A program made the translations under genes and the position numbers. The notes beneath the pieces are model-generated. The model saw nothing but the letters and a program-made list of their open reading frames with translations, made no database searches and had not been told where the DNA came from. A stretch of DNA of 64,000 nucleotides. It comes from Cyanobium sp. PLM2.Bin73 (GTDB lineage Bacteria; Cyanobacteriota; Cyanobacteriia; PCC-6307; Cyanobiaceae). Where the stretch lies: assembly GCA_007694915.1 (NCBI GenBank), contig REEV01000074.1:16244-80243 (forward strand). The letters run 5' to 3'. This document shows, piece after piece, positions 23,908 to 34,396 of this stretch; the stretch's first letter is position 1; the number at the start of each line of letters is the position of its first letter.

Positions 23908-24837
23908 TCAGGGGCTGGGCAGGAAGGCGCTCACGTCCACCCCGTGACCGGCGGACACCATGCCGGTGACGCTGTGGGTGGCATCGAGCATCTCGGCCTC
24001 GATCTGCCAGTCGAAGGTGCTCTCCACGCCCGGGGGGCCTGAGAAGCTGCCGGTGACGGCGGCGGTGAGCTCAGGTTTGGAGGAGGTGGCCAGGGTGATG
24101 TAGCGATCGTCGATGATGCCGATGCCGCTGGGGTCCACGCCCCGCCAGCCGGCACCGGGCAGGTACACCTCAGCCCAGGCGTGCAGGTCGTAGCGCTTCG
24201 GCTTGGGCTCCACCAGGTGGTAACCGCTGACGAACCGGGCCGGCAGCCCCACACAGCGGCAGGACTCCACCATCAGCATCGCCAGGTCGCGGCAGGACCC
24301 CACCCGCTCCTTGAGGGTGCGGCCGGCGGGCCAGGCCGGCCCCACGTGGCGCTGGGTGTACTTCACCCGGTCCTGGATCATCTCCACCAGTTGCTGCAGG
24401 AACATCAGCGCCCGCTGATCACTGCCCATCAGGGCCTCCTGGGCCAGGTCCACGGCCGCAGGATCGTGCTGGCCATTGGGCAGCCAGCCGTTCAGCGATC
24501 CCATCAGGTCGCCGTTGAGGTGGCCCACCGGATAGGGCAGGTGCGGTTCGTTCTCCTCCAGACAGACCTGCAGCAACGGCGGGGTGTCGGTTTCCACGAT
24601 GCTGGTGGCGCGCACCAGAAACTGATCGCTGCCGCCCTGGAAGCGGGCGCGCAGGATCTCATCGCCGCTGGCGGCCACCAGGGGGTAGAGCCGGCTCGGC
24701 TCGGGGCTGATCTCCAGGCGGAAGTCCACCAGCCGCTGGAAGCCGTGGCCCCTGGGTTTGAGGCAGAAGCGGTGGGCACCCAGCAGCACCGGAGCGCTGT
24801 AGCGGTAGGTGAGGGTGTGGGTTACGCGAGCACGCAT
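23908..24837 (-). CDS. Transglutaminase-family protein
   Basis: Protein of 309 aa with an N-terminal beta-rich bacterial transglutaminase-like domain (starts VTHTLTYRYSAPV) and a papain-like transglutaminase core. The catalytic triad is visible: Cys in VGSCRDLAMLMV, His in YDLHAWAEVYLPG and Asp in GVDPSGI. No signal peptide is present. It overlaps the alpha-E gene by 16 bases and is the third member of a conserved triad with a circularly permuted ATP-grasp protein. The triad has been proposed to make and process a peptide, but no substrate is established. Confidence 0.88.
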   Translation of the reverse strand: MRARVTHTLTYRYSAPVLLGAHRFCLKPRGHGFQRLVDFRLEISPEPSRLYPLVAASGDEILRARFQGGSDQFLVRATSIVETDTPPLLQVCLEENEPHLPYPVGHLNGDLMGSLNGWLPNGQHDPAAVDLAQEALMGSDQRALMFLQQLVEMIQDRVKYTQRHVGPAWPAGRTLKERVGSCRDLAMLMVESCRCVGLPARFVSGYHLVEPKPKRYDLHAWAEVYLPGAGWRGVDPSGIGIIDDRYITLATSSKPELTAAVTGSFSGPPGVESTFDWQIEAEMLDATHSVTGMVSAGHGVDVSAFLPSP

Positions 24838-25823
24838 GCCGGATCATTGCTGGCCGTGTGCTGGATCACCGGCGCGTCTTCGCCGGTGGCGATGAAGTAG
24901 CGCCGCTCGATCAGCTCATGCAGCCGGTTGAGGTCGCCCTGGAGGGCATCGATCGATTCGTGCAGGCCGTTGGCGATCAGTTCATCGATGCGGGTGTAGC
25001 TCCAGCGCGCCAGGGTGATGCCGCTGAGGCATTCCAGGTCGTCGGGCACCCCGGGCACCGCCTGGCCGCCCACGATGTGCAGGGTTTCGTGGATGCGCTG
25101 CAGGCAGTAGCGCACCGAGCGGGGAAAGATCGGGTTGAGCAGCAGGAAGGCCGCCACCGCCTTGGGTTCGATCGCCTGCTGGCGGGCCTGCCGGAACATC
25201 TGATAGGCGCCGGCGCTGCGCAGCAGGGAAATCCACTGCAGTTCGTCGAGCACCCCGCCCACCTCATCGGGGGAGGGCAGCAACAGGAAGTACTTCACAT
25301 CGAGGATGCGGGTGGTCTTGTCGGCCCGCTCCAGCAACCGCCCCAGGCGGCTGAACTGCCAGGAGAGGTCGCGGCTGAGGGTGGCGTCGGTGATGCCGTA
25401 GAAGAGCTGGCAGGCCCGGCGGATCTCGCGCAGCACCTCCTGGGGCTGCTGGCGCCAGAAGCTCTCGTTCTCCTGCAGGGTCCAGTAGATGTCGTTGATC
25501 TGCTCCCACATCTCCGTGGTGATCACTTCGCGGATCTGACGGGCGTTCTCGCGGGCGTGGCGGATGCAGTTGATCACGCTGCTGGGGTTGTCCTCGGCCG
25601 ACACCAGGAACTCCACCACCTCGTCGGGTGTGCCGCGGGGATAGAGGGAGTCGAACAGTTCCCGGTCGCCGCTGGCATCGATCAGCGGCAGCCAGGGTTC
25701 GGCGCTGCCCGGTGGGCAGTCGAGGGCCATGGCCTCGCTCACCTCCACGAAGCGCGAGATGTTCTCGGCCCGCTCCACATAGCGGTTGATCCAGTAGAGG
25801 GAATCGGCGACGCGGCTCAGCAT
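24822..25823 (-). CDS. Alpha-E domain protein
   Basis: Helical protein of 333 aa, starting MLSRVADSLYWINRYVERA with the family's N-terminal signature. It is predicted to be nearly all alpha-helical and cytoplasmic. The biochemical role is unknown; the family travels with circularly permuted ATP-grasp and transglutaminase genes. It overlaps the ATP-grasp gene by 7 bases and the transglutaminase gene by 16 bases, so the three are translationally coupled and probably form a complex or a pathway. Confidence 0.88.
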   Translation of the reverse strand: MLSRVADSLYWINRYVERAENISRFVEVSEAMALDCPPGSAEPWLPLIDASGDRELFDSLYPRGTPDEVVEFLVSAEDNPSSVINCIRHARENARQIREVITTEMWEQINDIYWTLQENESFWRQQPQEVLREIRRACQLFYGITDATLSRDLSWQFSRLGRLLERADKTTRILDVKYFLLLPSPDEVGGVLDELQWISLLRSAGAYQMFRQARQQAIEPKAVAAFLLLNPIFPRSVRYCLQRIHETLHIVGGQAVPGVPDDLECLSGITLARWSYTRIDELIANGLHESIDALQGDLNRLHELIERRYFIATGEDAPVIQHTASNDPACVLA

Positions 25824-27256
25824 GAGGGCTCTCCCACGATCCAGGTGTCCTTGCAGCCTCCACCCTGGGAGGAGTTCACCACCAGTGAACCGCGCCGCAG
25901 GGCCACCCGGGTGAGGCCACCCGGACTCACCCAGGTGCCCTTGCCGCGCAGCACGTAGGGCCGCAGGTCCACATGGCAGGGGAACAGTTCGCCCTCACTC
26001 AGCGATGGCACCGTGGACAGCTCCAGGGTGGGCTGGGCGATGTAGTTGCGGGGATTGGCCTTGATCTTGACGGCGAACTCGGCAATCTCCTCGGCGCCGG
26101 CATGGGGACCGATCAGCATCCCGTAGCCCCCGGCTTCCGCCACGGCCTTCACCACCAGGTCCTTGAGGTGGGCCAGCACGTAGGCCTGGTCGTCGGGCCT
26201 GGAGCAGATGTAGGTGGGCACGTTCTCGATGATCGGGTCCTGGCCCAGGTAGTAGCGGATCATGTCCGGCACATAGGCGTAGATCAGCTTGTCGTCGGCC
26301 ACGCCGGTGCCGGGGGCGTTGGCGATCGCCACCCGGCCGGCTCGGTAGGCCTCCATCAGGCCCCGCACTCCCAGGATCGAATCGCTGCGGAACACCGCCG
26401 GGTCGAGGAAGTCGTCGTCGATCCGGCGGTAGATCACATCCACCAGCTCCAGGCCACTGGTGCTGCGCAGCCACACGCGCTCGTCCTGCACCACCAGGTC
26501 GCGGCCCTCCACCAACTGGATGCCCATCTGCTGGGCCAGGTAGCTGTGCTCGAAGTAGGCGCTGTTGAACACCCCCGGGGTGAGCAGCACCACGTTGGGG
26601 GTTTCGGTCCAGGGGGCCAGCTCGCGCAGGCTGCGCAGCAGGTGCGAGGGGTAGTCGTCGATCGGCTGCACCGTGCGCCCGGAGAACAGGCTGGGGAACA
26701 TGCGCTTCATCACGCGCCGGTTCTCCAGGAAGTAGGCCACGCCGGAGGGGCAGCGCAGGTTGTCCTCCAGCACCCGCCAGGTGCCTTGGCCGTCGCGCAC
26801 CAGGTCGAGCCCGGAGATGTGGCACCACTTGCCCAGGGGCGGCTTGAACCCCAGCAGCTGGGGTCGCCAGCCCTGGGAGCTCACCACGTCCTCCCGGGAC
26901 AGCACGCCGTCGTTGAGGATGCGCTGCTCGCCGTAGACGTCGGCCAGGAACAGGTCGATCGCCTCCAGCCGCTGCAACAGCCCGCGCTCCAGCTGCTGCC
27001 AGTCGTCGCTGCTGATCAGGCGGGGCAGGGGATCGAAGGGCAGGATCCGCTCCACCCCGCGCTCGCCGGAGTCGTTGAGGCGGAAGGTGGCCCCGAGGCG
27101 CTTGAGCAGGTTGCCGGCGGCGGCGTGGTTGCGGTTCAGTTCCTCCAGCCCCAGCTGGCCCAGGGAGGAGAGCAGGGGCCGCAGGGCGCTGCGGGGTTCG
27201 TCGAAGGCGCTGAAGTACTCGTCGTAGCCGCGGCTTGGTCGGTAGTCGGTGAACAT
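25817..27256 (-). CDS. Circularly permuted type 2 ATP-grasp protein
   Basis: Protein of 479 aa of the DUF404/DUF407 type. The start YDEYFSAFDEPRSALRPLL and the ATP-grasp elements (WRVLEDNLRCPSGVAYFLENR; NAPGTGVADDKLIYAYVPDMI) are typical. Near the end, AYVLAHLKDLVVKAVAEAGG and YIAQPTLELSTVP provide nucleotide and metal ligands. ATP-grasp enzymes form amide bonds through acyl phosphates, so peptide or amide ligation is likely, but the substrate is unknown. It is the first gene of the triad, with 108 bp to the ureC stop upstream. Confidence 0.9.
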   Translation of the reverse strand: MFTDYRPSRGYDEYFSAFDEPRSALRPLLSSLGQLGLEELNRNHAAAGNLLKRLGATFRLNDSGERGVERILPFDPLPRLISSDDWQQLERGLLQRLEAIDLFLADVYGEQRILNDGVLSREDVVSSQGWRPQLLGFKPPLGKWCHISGLDLVRDGQGTWRVLEDNLRCPSGVAYFLENRRVMKRMFPSLFSGRTVQPIDDYPSHLLRSLRELAPWTETPNVVLLTPGVFNSAYFEHSYLAQQMGIQLVEGRDLVVQDERVWLRSTSGLELVDVIYRRIDDDFLDPAVFRSDSILGVRGLMEAYRAGRVAIANAPGTGVADDKLIYAYVPDMIRYYLGQDPIIENVPTYICSRPDDQAYVLAHLKDLVVKAVAEAGGYGMLIGPHAGAEEIAEFAVKIKANPRNYIAQPTLELSTVPSLSEGELFPCHVDLRPYVLRGKGTWVSPGGLTRVALRRGSLVVNSSQGGGCKDTWIVGEPSC

Positions 27257-27364
27257 GGCTCAGCCGCGCGGCGGTTCTGGATCATCCGAGAGCGGGTGGG
27301 CGCTGTCCGGTGTGGGTTGTTACGAAACCCCCATCCACCTCAGGGCAGGGCTCAGAGCAAGGCT

Positions 27365-29089
<1,725 letters not shown>

Positions 29090-29154
29090 GGGGGGCGGCG
29101 TGGGGCGGTGGGCGGTGGGCGTGCGGGGCGGTTGGCCGCGCCGGGGCGGAGGAC

Positions 29155-29478
29155 TCAGTCGAGGGGGCCGTTCACCAGCCCGTTGAAGCCCACCACCCGG
29201 CGCTCGCCGGCGAAGGGCACCAGGTTCACGCTGCGGCTGTCGCCGGGCTCGAAGCGGATCGCCGTGCCGGCGGGGATGTCGAGCCGCAGGCCGCGGGTGG
29301 CTTCGCGGTCGAACTGCAGGGCGCCGTTGGCCTCATAGAAGTGAAAGTGCGAGCCCACCTGCACCGGCCGGTCGCCGCCGTTGGCCACCTCCACCGTGGT
29401 CACCGGGCGGCCGGCGTTGAGCTCGATCTCGCCCTCTTCGGGGATCAGTTCGCCGGGAATCAACGGGGCCATGGCCAA
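29155..29478 (-). CDS. ureB: Urease beta subunit
   Basis: Structural subunit of 107 aa. [20 protein letters not shown] and [18 protein letters not shown] are diagnostic. A second ATG two codons in gives 105 aa and is equally likely. It lies between ureA (27 bp upstream) and ureC (65 bp downstream). The subunits are separate, as in most bacteria, with no UreAB fusion. Confidence 0.95.
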   Translation of the reverse strand: MAMAPLIPGELIPEEGEIELNAGRPVTTVEVANGGDRPVQVGSHFHFYEANGALQFDREATRGLRLDIPAGTAIRFEPGDSRSVNLVPFAGERRVVGFNGLVNGPLD

Positions 29479-29505
29479 GGGAGCGGTGTGGGTGGGGCAG
29501 GGGGA

Positions 29506-29808
29506 TCAGCGGATCGGGTCGTGCAGGGTCACCAGCTTGGTGCCATCGGGGAACAGGGCCTCGATCTGCACCTCGTTCACCAGCTCCGGCACCCCCTCCA
29601 TCACCTGCTCGCGGCTCAGCCAGCCGCTCCCCTCCTCCATCAGCTCGGCCACGTTCTTGCCATCGCGGGCGCCTTCGAGCACCTGGAAGCTGAGCCAGGC
29701 CACCGCCTCGGGGTGGTTGAGCCGCAGGCCCCGGTTCAGCCGCCGTTCCGCCAGCAGGGCGGCGGTGACGATCAGCAGCTTGTCCTTTTCCTGGGGGGAG
29801 AGATGCAT
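29506..29808 (-). CDS. ureA: Urease gamma subunit
   Basis: Structural subunit of 100 aa, the standard length. It begins [20 protein letters not shown] and contains [15 protein letters not shown] and [23 protein letters not shown] at 29808 is chosen on this start; a frame extension to 29898 would add an unconserved Arg/Pro-rich leader. It follows ureD by 123 bp on the same strand. Confidence 0.95.
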   Translation of the reverse strand: MHLSPQEKDKLLIVTAALLAERRLNRGLRLNHPEAVAWLSFQVLEGARDGKNVAELMEEGSGWLSREQVMEGVPELVNEVQIEALFPDGTKLVTLHDPIR

Positions 29809-29931
29809 CCTGAGCGGGATCGGCCCTGAGCGGGATCGGCCCGCCGCAGCGCGGACCGGGAGGCCGGTGACGGCAGGCTGCCACGGAACTGGAGCCATCG
29901 CACCTTGCCAGCGGCGGCGGCCGCCGCCGGT

Positions 29932-30882
29932 TCAGGCCGAACCTTCAGGCAGCCAGGGATCCTCCTGGAAGGGCCACACCCGCGGCAGCTGGGGCGGCTG
30001 CAGCGCGCGGCAGCGGCGGGTGAGGGCCCACAGCCGCGTGAACCAGTAGCGGGCGGCCTGGGAGGAGGGGCCGCGGTAGCGGGCGATCAGGCCCTGCTGC
30101 AGCCCGCCCACCGCCATCTCCCCCGCCAGCCCCTGGCGGGCGGCCCGGGCCTCGCCGGCCAGCTGCGCCAGCGCGGCGGCCGACAGTCCGTCGGGGGCGG
30201 CCCACACCAGCGAGCCCAGCACCGGCTGGCCGTCCATGCCGTGGGGGCTGGCCAGGGCCTCGCCCTCCAGGCTGAGGCGGTCCACCAGTTCCCAGCGGGA
30301 GCCGCCGGGGGCGTGCCGCAGGATCTCCAGGCTGGAGCGCCAGCAGCCCGCCCCCAGCCCCTCGCCGGCGGCACTGCGGCCCAGGCGCACCACCTCCGCC
30401 CCCAGCCAGCTGGCCCCGGCCGCCAGCTCCACGCGGCAGTGCTGCTCCACCAGCCCGTCGGCGTAGACCACCAGCTCCTGGGGCAGCCACTCCAGGTCGG
30501 CCCCTTCCCCCAGCCGCACCCCCAGCCGCTGACGTGCCCAGCGGGGGCTGGCCCGCAGCCGGCGGAAGCGGCCCACCGAGCCATACACCTTCTGGGCGGC
30601 CACGGTGGTGAGCAGACCGCGGCTGCCGGGGCGCGCCTCCAGCTCCAGGTCGAGCTGGTCGCCGCCCACCAGCCCGCCGGCCGTGTGCAGCAGGGGCAGC
30701 TGCAGGCGCTGGTCGGGGCCGTGGTAGGCCCGCTGCCACTTCAGGGGCGCCGTGGCACCGGAGCGGTAGCGGCCCGGCTCCGGCTCCAGCCGCAGCCAGG
30801 CCCGGGCCCGCCAGCCGGCGGGCGCTCCGGGTGCCTCCGGGGCCTCGGTTGCTGCCTGCGTCGCGGATAGGGACTGATCCAT
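29932..30882 (-). CDS. ureD: Urease accessory protein UreD
   Basis: Maturation protein of about 316 aa that binds apo-urease and, with UreF and UreG, inserts nickel. Typical segments are HTAGGLVGGDQLDLELEA, TTVAAQKVYGS, EWLPQELVVYADG and an Arg-rich central part. The first ATG of a clean N-terminus is 30882. It heads ureDABC and is divergent from ureEFG; the two starts are 115 bp apart, so both promoters must lie in that short gap or overlap the genes. No NtcA box was seen in the gap. Confidence 0.9.
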   Translation of the reverse strand: MDQSLSATQAATEAPEAPGAPAGWRARAWLRLEPEPGRYRSGATAPLKWQRAYHGPDQRLQLPLLHTAGGLVGGDQLDLELEARPGSRGLLTTVAAQKVYGSVGRFRRLRASPRWARQRLGVRLGEGADLEWLPQELVVYADGLVEQHCRVELAAGASWLGAEVVRLGRSAAGEGLGAGCWRSSLEILRHAPGGSRWELVDRLSLEGEALASPHGMDGQPVLGSLVWAAPDGLSAAALAQLAGEARAARQGLAGEMAVGGLQQGLIARYRGPSSQAARYWFTRLWALTRRCRALQPPQLPRVWPFQEDPWLPEGSA

Positions 30883-30997
30883 GGCCCGACCCTGCCAGAT
30901 CCAGAGCTGCCCGATCCGCAGCTGCTGCCACCAGTGCTGGCCGGGCGGCGGCCACCCATGCTGGGATCGGCAGCACAGGGCGCGCCCCAGCCTGGCC

Positions 30998-31525
30998 ATG
31001 GCCATCACTCCTCCGGTTTTCCGCCGCCACCATCCCGGCCCGCCGCCCGCGCTGGCCCCCTGCTGGCAGCTGCCGCTCACGGCCGAGGAGCGCAGCCGCT
31101 GCCGGGGCCGCCGGCGCTGCGCCGGTGGTGAGGAGGTGCTGCTGCAGCTGCCCCGCGGCGAGCCCCTGCTGCCTGGTCAGTGGCTGTGCAGCGACGACCC
31201 GCAGGCCCCCTGGCTGCAGGTGCAGGCGGCCCCCGAGCCCCTGCTGCGGGTGCGCGCCGGGGATGGTCTGGCCCTGCTGCAGGCGGCTTACCACCTGGGC
31301 AACCGCCACGTGGCCCTGGAGATCCACGCCGCCGAGCTGCGCCTGCTCGACGACTCCGTGCTGGCCCACCTGCTGGAGCACCGCGGCCTGCAGGTGGATC
31401 GGCTGACGGGCCCGTTCAGGCCCGAGGCCGGCGCCTATGGGGGCCACAGCCATAGCCACAGCCACAGCAACGGCCACAGTCACAGCCATGGCGGCGGTGG
31501 CGGCGCCGCCAGCGGCGAGGCCTGA
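30998..31525 (+). CDS. ureE: Urease accessory protein UreE, His-rich tail
   Basis: Nickel metallochaperone of about 175 aa. The N-terminal peptide-binding domain and C-terminal metal-binding domain are present (LLQAAYHLGNRHVALEI holds the conserved His). The C-terminus is a His-rich tail of alternating His-Ser with Gly, nine histidines in about 17 residues, which can store several nickel ions. ATG 30998 is chosen because upstream sequence overlaps the divergent ureD and has no homology. It is followed by ureF after 9 bp. Confidence 0.9.
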   Translation: MAITPPVFRRHHPGPPPALAPCWQLPLTAEERSRCRGRRRCAGGEEVLLQLPRGEPLLPGQWLCSDDPQAPWLQVQAAPEPLLRVRAGDGLALLQAAYHLGNRHVALEIHAAELRLLDDSVLAHLLEHRGLQVDRLTGPFRPEAGAYGGHSHSHSHSNGHSHSHGGGGGAASGEA

Positions 31526-31534
31526 GGGACGGCG

Positions 31535-32194
31535 ATGGGCCTGGAGCTGCTGCGCCTGTTTCAGCTGGTGAGTCCGGCCCTGCCGGTGGGGGCCTTCTCC
31601 TATTCAGAGGGCCTGGAGGTGCTGGTGCAGGCCGGCCGGCTGGCCGATGGCCCCGCCGTGGGTGCCTGGCTGGAGGCGGAGCTGCGCCGGGGGCTGGTGG
31701 CCGTGGAGGCCGCTACCCTGCCGGCGCTGATGCAGGCCCTGGCCCGCGGCGACTGGGAGCGGGCCCTGGAGCGCGACGGCTGGCTGCTGGCCCAGCGGGA
31801 GGCCGCCGAGCTGCGGGCCCAGCAGCGCCAGATGGGGCAGTCGCTGCTGCAGCTGCTGGCCGATCTGGGCTGGCCCCTGCCGCGGCCCCTGGCCCTGGGC
31901 TTCAGTGGCGCCTGGGCCTGGGCCGGGGTGTGCCTGGAGCTGCCGCCGCTGCCGCTGCTGGAGGCCTACCTGCACGGCTGGACGGCCAACCAGCTCAGTG
32001 CCGCGGTGCGGCTGGTGCCCCTGGGGCCCACCGAGGCCCAGCGGCTGCAACTGGCCCTGGCGCCCCTGATCGCGGAACGGGCCCCGGCCCTGCTCGCCGC
32101 CGATGCGGATGCGCCACCGTGGAACGCCGGGGTGGGGGCCGGCCTGGCCCAGCTCCGCCATGCTGAGCTCTATTCCAGGCTGTTCCGCAGCTGA
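31535..32194 (+). CDS. ureF: Urease accessory protein UreF
   Basis: Helical maturation protein of 219 aa, acting as a fidelity gate in the UreDFG complex. The N-terminal [16 protein letters not shown] is the family signature, and the C-terminal half has [27 protein letters not shown] 31535 has a GAGGGACGG ribosome-site-like sequence just upstream. It is 32 bp upstream of ureG in ureEFG. Confidence 0.93.
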   Translation: MGLELLRLFQLVSPALPVGAFSYSEGLEVLVQAGRLADGPAVGAWLEAELRRGLVAVEAATLPALMQALARGDWERALERDGWLLAQREAAELRAQQRQMGQSLLQLLADLGWPLPRPLALGFSGAWAWAGVCLELPPLPLLEAYLHGWTANQLSAAVRLVPLGPTEAQRLQLALAPLIAERAPALLAADADAPPWNAGVGAGLAQLRHAELYSRLFRS

Positions 32195-32226
32195 GGCGAG
32201 GCAGTGGCGATGGGGAGCGCGGGCCG

Positions 32227-32832
32227 ATGAGCAAGCTGCGGGTGGGCGTGGCCGGGCCGGTGGGCTCCGGCAAGACGGCCCTGGTGGAAGCCCTCTGCCG
32301 GCGCCTGCGGGACCGGCTGCAGCTGGCGGTGGTGACCAACGACATCTACACCCAGGAGGACGCCCAGTTCCTCACCCGTGCCGGTGCCCTGGAGCCCGAG
32401 CGCATCCGCGGGGTGGAAACCGGCGGCTGCCCCCACACCGCCATCCGCGAGGACTGCTCGATCAACCGGGCCGCGGTGGCGGAGCTGGAGCGGGCCTTCC
32501 CCGATCTCGATCTGGTGCTGGTGGAGAGCGGCGGCGACAACCTGGCCGCCAGCTTCAGCCCCGAGCTGGTGGATCTGTGCATCTATGTGATCGATGTGGC
32601 CGCCGGCGACAAGATTCCACGCAAAGGTGGCCCGGGCATCACCCGCTCCGATCTGCTGGTGATCAACAAGATCGACCTGGCACCGCTGGTGGGGGCCAGC
32701 CTGGAGGTGATGGAACGCGACACCGAACGCATGCGCGGAGGCCGGCCCTGGTGCTTCACCAACATCCGCAGCGGCGAAGGGGTTGAGACCGTGGAGACCT
32801 TTCTGTTGCAACAGCTACCAGATCCAGCCTGA
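32227..32832 (+). CDS. ureG: Urease accessory GTPase UreG
   Basis: SIMIBI-class GTPase of 201 aa that drives nickel delivery to urease. The P-loop [14 protein letters not shown], the metal-binding CPH in [21 protein letters not shown] and the base-recognition NKIDL are all present. Last gene of ureEFG. The 166 bp after it contain the NtcA-type promoter of urtA. Confidence 0.97.
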   Translation: MSKLRVGVAGPVGSGKTALVEALCRRLRDRLQLAVVTNDIYTQEDAQFLTRAGALEPERIRGVETGGCPHTAIREDCSINRAAVAELERAFPDLDLVLVESGGDNLAASFSPELVDLCIYVIDVAAGDKIPRKGGPGITRSDLLVINKIDLAPLVGASLEVMERDTERMRGGRPWCFTNIRSGEGVETVETFLLQQLPDPA

Positions 32833-32886
32833 AATCGGTGGATTGGCTGGGCTGATCCTGGCTTTGCGGGGCCGCCTGGCAGTTTG

Positions 32887-32928
32887 GTGATGCTTGCTAC
32901 CGGTCGGCGGGCGGGCCTTCTTTACCTT
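32887..32928 (+). promoter_or_regulatory. NtcA-activated promoter of urtABCDE
   Basis: GTG-N8-TAC at 32887-32900 is followed after exactly 22 bases by TACCTT at 32923-32928, which matches TAN3T. This is the layout of class II NtcA-activated promoters (GTAN8TAC-N20-24-TAN3T), with one mismatch in the first half-site. Transcription would begin near 32935, giving a leader of about 65 bases before urtA. It implies induction of urea uptake under nitrogen limitation. Confidence 0.75.
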
Positions 32929-32998
32929 GCCTTTGCCTTCAGCGTCATGACCGGATTCCTGTCGCTGCTTTCACTGAGCTCAACTCAGATTGCTCTGA

Positions 32999-34297
32999 AT
33001 GATGCCTTCTATCAAGATTCGCCGCATTGCTGCTGGCGCTGCCTTTTCTGTGGTGGCCTTCTCGCTGGCCGCCTGTGGCCCCGGTGATCAGGCTGCCGGT
33101 GATTTTGACGATACCGTCAAAGTAGGGATTCTGCATTCCCTCACCGGCACCATGGCGATTTCGGAATCCACCTTGGTGGATACCCAGAAAATGGCCATCG
33201 AGGAGATCAATGCGGCCGGCGGCATTGAAGTTGATGGCAAGAAATACAAGATTGAATACATCGTTGAGGACGGCGCCTCTGACTGGCCGACCTTTGCTGA
33301 AAAAGCCGCCAAGCTGATCGACCAGGACGGTGTGCCTGTGGTCTTCGGTGGCTGGACCTCGGCAAGCCGCAAGGCGATGCTGCCGGTGTTTGAGTCGAAA
33401 GACGCTTTCCTGTACTACCCCATTCAGTACGAGGGTCAGGAGTGCTCCCGCAACATCATGTACACGGGTGCCACGCCCAACCAGCAGTCGGAGCCGGCCA
33501 CCGTCTTCATGTATGAGAAGTCGCCGGCGGCTGGAAAGCCTTTCTACCTGGTGGGTTCGGACTACGTCTTCCCGCGCACGTCCAACACCATCACCAAGGA
33601 GCAGCTCGCGTCTCTTGGCGGTGAGGTTGTAGGCGAGGATTATCTGCCCCTGGGCAACACCGAAGTGGCCCCCATCATTGCCAAGATCCGCACCGCATTG
33701 CCTGATGGTGGCGTGATCATCAACACCCTCAACGGTGATCAGAACGTCGCCTTCTTCAAGCAGATCCAGGACGCCGGCATCACGCCAGCCAATGGCTACT
33801 ACGTGATGAGCTACTCGATCGCGGAAGAAGAAATTGCCCAGATTGGCCCTGAGTTCCTGGAGAGTCACTATGGGGCCTGGAACTACATGATGTCGATCGA
33901 CACGCCTGAATCCAAGAAGTTTGCAGAGAACTTCAAGAAGAAGTATGGCAGTGATCGGGTTGTCGCTGACCCTCAGGAGTCGGCCTACAATATGGTCTAC
34001 CTGTGGAAAAAGGCTGTCGAGAAGGCTGGCACCTTCGACAACGCCGCCGTGCGTGAGGCCCTCATTGGCGTCACGTTCGATGCACCGCAAGGTCCGATTG
34101 AGGTGAAACCAAACCATCACATCTCTCAGACGGTGCGGATCGGCCAGATCACCTCTGACGGTCAGTTCGACATCATCGAGGAGAGTGACGGTCCGATTGC
34201 TCCCCTTGCCTGGAACCAGTTTGTGCCGGAAACCAAGGGCTACACCTGCGACTGGACGCGCACCGACGTTCCCGATCCGGGCAAGTTCCGCATGTGA
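32999..34297 (+). CDS. urtA: Urea ABC transporter substrate-binding protein UrtA
   Basis: Periplasmic lipoprotein of 432 aa. A signal peptide ends in the lipobox LAAC (Cys about residue 26). The mature part is a type I periplasmic-binding fold of the branched-chain amino acid/urea group: GILHSLTGTMAISE, GGWTSASRKAMLPVFE and YPIQYEGQECSRNIMYTGA are typical of UrtA. Two consecutive ATGs mark the start; the first is taken. It is separated from urtB by a strong hairpin terminator, which should give urtA more transcript than the rest of the operon. Confidence 0.96.
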   Translation: MMPSIKIRRIAAGAAFSVVAFSLAACGPGDQAAGDFDDTVKVGILHSLTGTMAISESTLVDTQKMAIEEINAAGGIEVDGKKYKIEYIVEDGASDWPTFAEKAAKLIDQDGVPVVFGGWTSASRKAMLPVFESKDAFLYYPIQYEGQECSRNIMYTGATPNQQSEPATVFMYEKSPAAGKPFYLVGSDYVFPRTSNTITKEQLASLGGEVVGEDYLPLGNTEVAPIIAKIRTALPDGGVIINTLNGDQNVAFFKQIQDAGITPANGYYVMSYSIAEEEIAQIGPEFLESHYGAWNYMMSIDTPESKKFAENFKKKYGSDRVVADPQESAYNMVYLWKKAVEKAGTFDNAAVREALIGVTFDAPQGPIEVKPNHHISQTVRIGQITSDGQFDIIEESDGPIAPLAWNQFVPETKGYTCDWTRTDVPDPGKFRM

Positions 34298-34318
34298 TCG
34301 CAACGGCATCGCCGTTTC

Positions 34319-34346
34319 GGGGGGAGTGCTGCACTTCCCCCTTTTT
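34319..34346 (+). terminator. Rho-independent terminator/attenuator between urtA and urtB
   Basis: A 10-bp stem (34319-34328 with 34332-34341, one G-U pair), a 3-base loop, then TTTTT and a second T-run shortly after. It lies 21 bases past the urtA stop and 51 before urtB. Because urtB has no evident promoter of its own, partial read-through is likely. Confidence 0.8.
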
Positions 34347-34396
34347 CTTGTTTTTGATTCGCGTCCCGCGTCCGTCCCCCCCGCCCTGCTGGGCAC

